In this document: positions 56,004-64,000 of the stretch, piece by piece
How positions within the stretch are numbered: the stretch's first letter is position 1
Layout of the letters: every line of letters begins with the position of its first letter
The notes under the pieces: generated by a model
Seen by the model: the letters and a program-made list of their open reading frames with translations, nothing else
Told to the model about the DNA's origin: nothing
The model's database searches: none
Origin: Zygnema cylindricum
Lineage: Eukaryota > Streptophyta > Zygnematophyceae > Zygnematales > Zygnemataceae
Assembly: GCA_037447655.1 (NCBI GenBank)
Contig: JBBHKE010002163.1
Coordinates: forward strand, 61,531-125,530
Direction of reading: 5' to 3'
DNA: 64,000 nt
Made by a program: the position numbers and the translations under genes

Positions 56004-57631
56004 GTTGAGTTTGACGAGGCCATCTTTTGTTTACCTTCTAATTTCAAAATACCAGAAACTATAGTGTTAGATGATTGTGTCTAGGAAGGGGTGAATAACA
56101 AACCAACATGTTTAAAAAAAAAACGTTGTCAATATCATGCTGGCTTACAATCTATGTTTTTGTAGTATAAAACTAGATTTTTTTTTTTCATTCATGAGTT
56201 GACTGTAATGTTAATTTTTGAAATAATCAAAATTTGACACCTTGATAATGCCAAAGACATAGAGTATTTTTGAAAAACAGAATGGATAGTTTAATTTGAA
56301 ACACATATTAGGGTGAAGTTCCATCATACGTTTCTGTAATCATATGGCTAACTCTGCAGACCAGGTCGATTGAGTCGAAGTTCCATCACGAAGAGTCTAT
56401 AAACCACGTGTTCTCTGCAGACCAGGTCGATTGAGTCGAAGTTCCATCACGAAGAGTATATAAACCATGTGTTCTAAATTGACTATCGCCAGGCAAGCTA
56501 CGATCCCATAGTGAATATCTTTCATATTTTTAGTACCGACAAACTTAACTTAAATATTCACTTGCGTACCATGTACCTCCGTACGAAGTAATCATACGAT
56601 AAAACTTTTATAATTTTTGCAAACGCCAGTCAGTATGCCAGCTCATTTTTTAGGGTTTCTGTTTTCGAACATAACGAAAGTCCTTTGAGAGAAATAGTGT
56701 GATGAACAAAAGTTGTAGAAAATAGCGTGACGAAAGAATGTTACGAAATTTCATTTTTATTTTCGGTTGTATTTTGGGAAGCGCGAGTCATGTGCAAATC
56801 TTAAGATTTTTTTGTTTTCCACATGGCTACGTAGTAATCGTCCAGCGTGTCACTAATGGGTTTTCTCAGATAAGCAACCCACCTCCTCGAGGTGGGCTGA
56901 TAGTTAGAGAAAAAAACGAACTCCTCAGGATGGCGAACATCCGACAGCCATATTACCTTCAAGATCTTCGGAGCATCGACAAAGTTTCCTCTCTGTAATG
57001 TTGTTTTCTATTAAAACAAAATAGGCGATTGGTATGAGAGTCGCGATTTTGTAAACTACGCCACTTTCGCTTGATGGAACTTCAACCCTTAGCCACATGT
57101 TTTTGGATAAACATAAATAAATATATATATATATATATGGAACAAAGAAAAACATGTACAATTATCCAAAAATCAAATCAACAAACACAAGACGCTTCGA
57201 ACAAATTTTTTTTGTTAAAACAGAAGAAACCCCCAAAACAAAGAAAACCCTTAAAAAACAGACTTAACCTACACAAAACAACCACTAATCAAATAAAAAA
57301 AAGATTTCTTAGTTTTCACAATTTTGCAAAAGAATACTTCGGCCACTAAAAAGTAATATTATAAATTAAAATTAACCATAAACACAATGTTTTCGGTTCC
57401 TTATAAGATGTCAAAATAACAATATTCACGGTATTCCAGGTGACCCAAAATCGATGTGAGGATTACAATATTCACGATGTTTGCGGTAAACCAAGAGTTT
57501 GAAAAAAAAACCTTGATTCGGTATGCCATTAAACTCTCATATTTTGTCCAAATACTTTTTTGACCAGATGAGGTGGAGGTCGAAGGCGCAGTATCCGACT
57601 TTTTGATGAAGACGACGATTAACGATGTTGT
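56004..57631. other. flank between copia 4 and the next solo LTR; no gene recognised
   Basis: AT-rich. Contains the tandem duplication at 56352-56473, a perfect inverted repeat CCCACCTC-CTC-GAGGTGGG at 56879-56897 and an (AT)n run at 57119-57138. Reading frames at 56738-56998 and 57071-57349 are short, Lys- or Phe-rich, and have no motifs. Confidence 0.4.
56352..56473. repeat. 61-bp tandem duplication
   Basis: CTCTGCAGACCAGGTCGATT... begins at 56352 and again at 56413, with two substitutions between copies. A shorter related piece (GAAGTTCCATCA) lies just upstream at 56315. Confidence 0.93.
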
Positions 57632-58539
57632 TGTTGAAATTAAAGGTTTACTTAGGTATTTTCTAGGTTACTTAAATGATCTAAATAGGAGCAGCTGCCT
57701 ATGCCTCTCCTAGAGTTAGAAGGCAGCCCTTTGGTAAATTTACCAAAAAGGTTGACGGACCCAGGATTTGATCCTGGTACCTACCGTCCGTCCAAGTAGT
57801 CTAGTGTCGTTACCATGTAGCCTAACATCTGTGTTCAAGTATATAAGGTACGATAGCTACATGAAGACGTGGAAATAGAGAACTTCATTTAAAAGATGAA
57901 CGGACCACAATCACATAGACAGTTAGATAGAACCAGATCAAAAAGTACTGCTTGTATTTTAAACGGCTATAAATTATGGCCGATATCAATCGAACGGCGA
58001 AGGAAAAAGCCGAGATCACGGAATACGCGATTTGGCGGTTTGCAGTCACAGCCACACCGGGTGACACGTGGCAACATGACATTGGATAACGGCATCTCCG
58101 GGACATTCCATGGCGAACCCGGATATGGCAGGCGTCGTCTTCTTGGCCATGTCGGACAATGGCTGTACACAAAGTACTCCGGGCCAAGTACCTTTTTGTA
58201 CTGTATAGTGAATTGATTGGCTCAGTACTTCAGTAGTAGAGGGATTAGAGAGGGGTTTAGGACTTAGGAAAATATAGGTAGCCCCCTCTCTCTCCCAGAG
58301 AGCTTCTATATAAAAGGTCATCTTTGACCATTGATAATTAACTGCTAAGGGGAGCAAATTTAAGGATTTATTTTGTGGCAGAATCAAGGGAGTTAGCTCT
58401 TTCAAGTGGTGCAATTTGTTCAGTCTGTATTTTGTCAGTGTGTCAGCAATACTCCTACAAAGACTAAGGGATTGGGGTTATCCTAGAGGCTTCTGGTAAG
58501 CTGCCTACTTTGAGTACCAATGGAGGTCTCAAAGTTGCA
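57632..58539 (+). mobile_element. solo LTR of the main copia group (908 bp, TSD GTTGT)
   Basis: TGTTGAAATTAAAGG...AAAGTTGCA, flanked by GTTGT at 57627-57631 and 58540-58544. An ATG lies 20 nt before the end (58520). It has a clear TATA box (CTATATAAAAGG at ~58306), a W-box pair just after it (GGTC...TTTGACC), and four GTAC within ~40 bp at 58165-58200. A G-box (GACACGTGGC) is at ~58061. The tRNA-like block on the opposite strand (57745-57825) includes CCAGGATTTGATCCTGG. Confidence 0.95.
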
Positions 58540-58544
58540 GTTGT

Positions 58545-59211
58545 CTTCATGGACATAGAGGATAAGATATTAAAATTGTCACTCTAATGCCCTTACCTTC
58601 ACTGCCTCCAAAAGCATAGTCGTAACTTTGGACTGCAAACAAACGAAAGAAGCTACGTAATTTTTTTTTTACATAGACTCTTGTCATAATAAGTGACGCT
58701 TAAATTGTTCAAAATTATCCTCGGTCGTCGTTCCTTTATGATGTATGGTACCATTGTTGCATCTAAATTATTTTCACAACTTGTGTTTTTGTTCTTCTCT
58801 TATTGTAGGATCGTGCAATATGTGTGTATATCGGTCAATAGAGTGCTTTGGGCTATCGAATATCAATTTTTTCTTGTACAATACGCTTCACTTACTTCTT
58901 CGATAATGTTGTCAATTAGTGTCTTTTCCTTAAACAATGCCCCTTACACTATTTTATGATTAGCAGGGAAAAAGTACTACGCCAATCGATATTAGCGTTG
59001 AGGACTTATTGGTGTTGATGCCAAATTATAATTAGTAATACAAATTTAATGCGATAAAACGTGGCAGATCATAGTCCACTTCCTAAATAGTGTTGCTAAC
59101 ACTATTTTTTGATTTCCGACCAAATTTAGTCACCACCGAATTAGTGTCTAACTCTATTAACGATGAGCGGCCTAGCGACTAAATTATAGGGCACATGGCC
59201 ATTGTAACATA
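58545..59211. other. no feature recognised
   Basis: AT-rich spacer. A family-2-like TACGCCAATCGATATTAGCG occurs at ~58978 without an identified partner. Confidence 0.35.
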
Positions 59212-60198
59212 TGTTGAAAATAAATATTTCTAGGTCTAAATTAGATAAAAAGTGAAGAGAGCGCAAGCAGTCTGTCTCCACCTATCTCTCTCCATCCCCT
59301 ATACTTGTTGTAGTCACTGAAGAAGAGAGAGAGAGAGTAGTGGAGCCATGGCTGCCTCAGCTCAACTTGTGCAGGACTAAAGAGTGACCTAAATCTTTCT
59401 CAACAAAAGGTTGATTCCGGCAATACTCGAACCCCCGACCGGCAGAGCATGGCGCAGCCGTTAGCTCTAACCGGTCTGTCATAGAAGTTCCTTAGAGTAT
59501 ATAGGGTTTAATAAATACTTAAACAATGTTACGGTAGTTATTTCGATTAACAGAAATACAAACATAAGTACATGGAGCGGATTAAATACAGTACGAGTAT
59601 GATTCCGCACGAAACAAATGAATCATACATTTGTTTCGACGGCTGAGATCATGTACGAAATTCTATCCGACGGCGCACATCATCGCCAAGATCCCGGAAT
59701 GGTCACTTTGGCATTTAGTGACGTGGCATGACCTAGCGCCACGTGGAGAGATATTATTTGGCCGCGGGAATTCGGAGGAACGTACGGACGAGTGAAAAGT
59801 GAACACGCGTCCGCTTAATAGCCTTGTTGTACATAGGCCGTACAAAAGTTACATCGGCAGTAGTACTTTTTGGTACGTTACAGTATTTTGATTGGTCCAT
59901 ACTTCAGTAGATAGGAGTTATTAGAGGGAATCAGGACATAGTAAAATTTGGTAGGCAATCACCTCTCTCTTTGAGAGTTTGTACAAATTGGCTTTTTTAC
60001 TGCCTCATAACTTATCGCCCGGTTGGGCGTTTTCAGAGATTCTTTTGCGGACTTAGAGGAGTCCAGGATGCACAGGGTTGCAGTCAAATTGTCTGCTTGT
60101 CTGCTAGGGTAGCAGTGGTTGCCATTGAGAGTGGGTTAGTTAATAACTATCTAGAGGCTTCATGAATTCTGTTGTCCAATGGAGGACAGACAATTGCA
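59212..60198 (+). repeat. 5' LTR of copia 5 (987 bp)
   Basis: TGTTGAAAATAAAT...CAATTGCA with an ATG 20 nt before the end (60179), followed directly by a primer-binding site. The tRNA-like block on the opposite strand (59412-59485) has a B-box-like GGTTCGAGTATT and an A-box-like GGTTAGAGCTAACGGC. Its left flank is ACATA. Confidence 0.9.
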
Positions 60199-60627
60199 AG
60201 TTATGGGCCCACCTTCTAGGGTACCTATATTCAATGGATCACGGTTTATCTATTTGGAAGCCATGATGACACAGGCTTTGTGTGAAAAACGATAATGTGG
60301 TATTGTTAGTGGGCAAGTGAAACGACAACCTTAGGGAACACCACCAGGACCTGGTGGAATAAGGTTTTTTGTAGCAACATCTGCTACATAAGAGGAGGCA
60401 GATGATGGGGACAGCAGTGTGTCCGAAAAAAGGAAAAAAAAGGCGATACCTCTTACTCCTATTGCTCCTATTCCCACGACACCCGGAGCGCGGATCGTGA
60501 AGACCTTGGAGATAGATACTGAAATGTGGGAAGACACCAACATGGCTGCCAAGAACTTCATTATGAGAAACCTCACACAAGGTTTGGGAACTCCCCATCT
60601 TCACGTTTACAACGCCGAGGAGTTGTG
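60179..60627 (+). pseudogene. copia 5 gag N-terminus, broken and truncated
   Basis: The ATG at 60179 in the LTR opens MEDRQLQVMGPPSRVPIFNGSRFIYLEAMM, with a stop at ~60293. A second segment in another frame (60419-60627) reads TEMWEDTNMAAKNFIMRNLTQGLGTPHLHV, the UBN2-like region, and is cut by the LTR inserted at 60628. The primer-binding site AGTTATGGGCCCACC is at 60199-60213. Confidence 0.85.
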
Positions 60628-61803
60628 TGTTGATATTTGTTTATTTTCTAGGTCTATAATAGCATAGAAAAAGACATAGGCAGCCTCTAACTCCCCTCTC
60701 CAAGCCCCCACACTTGTTTTAGTCACTGAAGGCTGGATAGGGAGCTAGAGCCATGGTTGCCTAAGCTCTCTAGAGAAGATAAAGGATAAAATAGGTAGAC
60801 ATACCAAAATATACTTGACGAACCCAGGAATTGATCTTGGTACTTGGCGTTCGTCATGACACCCGTAGACGTTGGCTTTATCCGTTAATTCTAGAACTAG
60901 TGTTACGATGTAGTGTGTTTGATCAAAATATATATATTAACACGTAGACTAATTCGTTTAACGACAATAAATACTTAATGCATAGATACAGTTTAATTTA
61001 GTACCGGGAACGGTAAGGTTATGAAACGGATACCGCGCATTTGTTTCGAACGCGAAACAAAAACCGCCCACGTATTTATGACGGCTACGATCAAAACCTG
61101 GTTTCGATCAGTCGGCCAGAAATGACGCCGAGATCGCGGAAAAAGATTTCGGCAGTTTGCGGTCATCGCCGCATAGGATGATACGTGGCAAAATGACATT
61201 GGATCGCGACATCTTCGGGGATTACGTGAACGAATCTGTAGATGACATGTGTCGATATTTTGGCCATGTCGTACGATGGTCGTACAGAAAGTACACCGTC
61301 ATTTGTACTTTTCTCTACGACACAGTAATTTGATTGGTGCCGTACGTTTAGGTAGTAGATAGAGTTTTAGAGAGAGATAGGACTTAGAAAATTTAGTAGG
61401 TAGCAACCTCTTTCCAAGAGAGCTTTTGTACATAAGGGTCATCTTTGACCATTTATATCTATCAAAATACTTGACCATTTTCAGTGATATTTTTTATTCC
61501 GTACTCACACGAGTCCAGGCTACACAAGGGTGTGGTCGGTTAGAGTTTTTGCCTGCCAGGGTGACTGCATTTCTAAGGGAAAGTCAAAGTGGGTGAATGT
61601 GTCCAAAACTCATATTCTAACTTTGCATTCTGTGGTGAAACTAAGCACACAGAAAGTCTTATTTCACAAGGATGAAGCTTTAATGGGGTTTTGGTTGTCA
61701 AGGGGTCAAACATTTGGGCTTATATCAATTTGGAGTCCGCACTATCTAGATTAGCTTCTTTTGGATCTGCGATTCTGTGGACAATGGAGCACACAAAGTT
61801 TGA
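60628..61803 (+). repeat. 5' LTR of copia 6 (1176 bp), inserted in copia 5 gag
   Basis: TGTTGATATTTGTTT...AAAGTTTGA (the terminal CA has decayed to GA), with an ATG 20 nt before the end (61784) and AATTATGGGCCCACC as primer-binding site (61804-61818). It is similar to solo LTRs A and B. Its tRNA-like block lies on the opposite strand at ~60815-60895. Confidence 0.88.
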
Positions 61804-62029
61804 AATTATGGGCCCACCATCTAGGGTGCCTATGTTTGATGGAACACACTTCACTTATAGGGGATTTATGATGGAGGGATTGCTTTTCCAGAAGCACTTA
61901 TAGGGAATTGTTTCGGGACAAGTGAGGTGTCCTCCACCGAGCTTTGGAGGAATTCACTATGGAGAATCAGTTGGGGCTGCCGAGAAAATCAACAAGAGTT
62001 TCAGATGCAAAGGAAGGTGAAGGGAAAAT
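61784..62029 (+). pseudogene. copia 6 gag N-terminus, broken and truncated
   Basis: MEHTKFEIMGPPSRVPMFDGTHFTYRGFMM, with a stop at ~61901. Residual sequence continues to 62029, where an LTR in opposite orientation begins. About 225 bp of internal DNA remain. Confidence 0.8.
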
Positions 62030-63025
62030 TGCAATCATGTGTCCTCCATTTGGACTAAGAATGAGGAAGCCTCTAGGTAGTTTTTGACTAACCCACTATC
62101 AACGAGAGCAACTCCTAACCTAGCAGATAAATAGATAACCTGACTGCACCCGTGTGCAGTCTGGACTCCCTTGAGTCCACAGCCAAAAGAATCATTGAAA
62201 ACGCCTTACCAGGCGATTAATTATCAAGCATCAAAGATGCCAATATTTATACAAGCTTGTTGGGAGAGAGGCGGCTACCTCCTCAATCCACTAAGTCCCA
62301 AACCCTCTCACAACTCCTATCTACTGAAGTACGGGACCAATCAAAAAACTGTATAGTACAGAAAAGTACCATGGCCGATGTACTTTCTGTATGGCCTGTG
62401 TACGACAAGGCCATAGAGTGGACGCCTGTCTCCTCCGGACTTATCCTCACGCTCCCTAGGATTCTGGCTTCCCAATGACATATCGCCACGTGTCGCCACG
62501 TTATATTACATCCGCAAACCGCCAAAGCGGTCATTCCATGATCTTGGCGATGATGTGAGCCGTCGGATCTAAGTCGACTTTAATTCCCAGCCGTTCAAAA
62601 CAAATGTCCGATACATTTGTTTCGTGCGCACTTAATTTCCCAACTGGTTTCTATGTATTCTATTTGTAATGCCGTTAATCGGATTAGTCGTCTATCTATT
62701 GTTTAAATAGCTATCGAACCCTATGTATCCTAACGGACTACTACGACAGACTGGTAAGGGTTGACGGCTATGCCTCGCCCTACTGGTCGGAGGTTTGAGT
62801 TCTGCCGGACTCAACCTTTTTGGTTGAGAGTGACTTAGGTCACTCTTAAGCCTTGCATATGGAGCTATGGCAGCCATGGCTCCACCGCCCTCTCTCTCCC
62901 TCAGTGACTACAACAACTATGGGGGTCAGAGAGAGAAGGTGGAGGCAAGCTGCCTTTGCTTTTCTTTTCTTCTTATTTTACTTAAGACCTAGAAAATACC
63001 TCCCCTAAATTTAGTGATTTCAACA
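62030..63025 (-). repeat. 3' LTR of copia 7 (996 bp)
   Basis: Minus-strand TGTTGAAATCACTAA next to a purine tract (63026-63042) and ending CATGATTGCA at 62030, with the ATG 20 nt before the end (62049). It is close to the LTRs of copia 1. The tRNA-like block (62735-62815) has AGACTGGTAAGG and GGTTTGAGTTC. The left flank is AAAAT. Confidence 0.9.
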
Positions 63026-63329
63026 CTCCCCTTATTTTCTAGTCTAATTTTAATTTCTCTTTTAATCCACATTTTTCTCTACAATACTTTAGCTTGGGAG
63101 ACGGTACAGGCTTTGTCATCATATCAGCCACCATTTCCCCATCACTCCTATACACCAAATTAACAATTTTATTTTCCACTTTTTCCCTCACAAAGCTCAA
63201 TCTTATATCCATATGCTTAGCTTGGAAATGGTGTTTTGGATTGGCTGCAATTGCAATTGCAGCCTGATTGTCACAAAACACTTCATGTACTCCCTTCTTT
63301 ATGTACCCCAATTCTTGCAACAAGGACTT
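63026..63329 (-). pseudogene. copia 7 RNase H C-terminus, truncated
   Basis: A minus-strand open frame (63039-63323) reads EVFCDNQAAIAIAANPKHHFQ and DIRLSFVREKVENKIVNLVYR...CGLKEKLKLD, the last ~95 residues of copia pol. It is cut at 63330 by another LTR. It is very similar to the ends of copia 1 and copia 2 pol. Confidence 0.9.
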
Positions 63330-64000
63330 TGTAGAAACTAATGGTTTTATTAGTATTTTCTAGGTCTGAAAAGAAATATAGAAGTCGAGGCAGTCTATCT
63401 CTAACTTCTCTCTCCAACTCTCAAACTTGTCGCAGTCACTGAGAAATTGGAGAGGAAGCTAGAGCCATGGCTACCTTGGCTATCCTGAGGTTTACGGGAA
63501 ATTTATATTAGTTCGGGTTTATTTATTTAAAAGGTATGTTCCGGCGGCAGGAATTGATCCTTGTACCTGCCGGCCGGCAGACACAATGTAGCCGGTAGCC
63601 TTAGCCGTTTCATCTAGCGGTAGTGTTACGTAGCGTATAGTTTGATAATTATTTAAATATGTATACGTGCGATAAACCATTTAACTGAAATTAATTACGG
63701 GATACATAGATCCAGTAATATATAAAGTACGACTTACGGTACGGACAAAAATCAGTACCGCGCATTTGTTTCGTAAATGAAACAAATACCGCGCATGTAT
63801 TTATTACGGCCACGATTAAAGCCGAATTTAATCGGACGGCCGAGATTAGCGCCGAGATCGCGGAGGAAGATTTCGGCGGTTTGTGGCCATCGCCACATCG
63901 GATGACGCGTGGCGAAATTCCGTTGGATTGTGGAATCTCCGGAGATTATGGCACCGAATCCGGATTTGACATGTGTCGACATTTTGGCCATGTCGTACAA
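63330..64000 (+). repeat. main-group copia LTR, partial (runs off the window)
   Basis: TGTAGAAACTAATGG at 63330 inside copia 7 pol (left flank GACTT). It resembles the copia 4 LTR. The tRNA-like block on the opposite strand is near 63540-63630. Its end, and whether it is a solo LTR, lie beyond 64000. Confidence 0.85.

Overview
This 64 kb window looks like repeat-dense nuclear DNA of a land plant. Two split genes with plant-type GT-AG introns are visible. One is a nucleus-encoded plastid ribosomal protein bS21 with a telo-box and a site II motif beside its start. The rest is dominated by Ty1/copia LTR retrotransposons, hAT-type MITEs, pyrimidine-rich low-complexity DNA and a DDE_1-type DNA transposon. 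I cannot name the species. A non-seed plant is possible but is only a guess.

Layout. 1-3282: a pyrimidine-rich, apparently non-coding LTR element (element D) that contains a long CT microsatellite. 3979-11138: a cluster of hAT-type MITEs, the two best with perfect 8-bp target duplications, one of them interrupted by a 1242-bp solo LTR. 11147-12324: a tandem duplication. 13881-16263: an unrecognised two-exon gene. 17451-18202: another hAT MITE. 19481-20396: the bS21c gene on the minus strand. 22.5-24.0 kb: a polypyrimidine tract. 24.6-50.2 kb: two broken copies of a DDE_1 transposon carrying a second ORF, cut up by three copia elements and several solo LTRs. 52.4-56.0 kb: a plus-strand copia fragment. 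57.6-64.0 kb: stacked LTRs with scraps of gag and pol.

The most notable signal concerns the LTRs of the dominant copia group. All thirteen LTR 3' ends place a start-codon position exactly 20 nt before the LTR terminus; it is ATG in eleven, GTG in one and ATA in one. The gag frame therefore starts inside the LTR and crosses into the internal region in phase 2. Where internal DNA is present, the next 15 nt are a primer-binding site complementary to the anticodon arm of initiator tRNA-Met (a 'half-tRNA' site as in Drosophila copia and yeast Ty5). That site encodes the conserved gag residues V-M-G-P-P. The same LTRs carry an antisense tRNA-like block with Pol III A/B-box features, and a shared promoter layout of G-box/ABRE, GTAC cluster, TATA box and paired W-boxes. 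Two unrelated LTR types here (LTR C at 48207-49024, LTR E2 at 54562-55631) also end with an ATG-initiated frame left open in phase 2.

Seven solo LTRs sit in the window. Six have perfect 5-bp target duplications and one matches 4 of 5, which allows a relative insertion order to be read. None of the copia polyproteins is intact; the best-preserved piece is a 368-codon RT/RNase H reading frame at 34679-35785.
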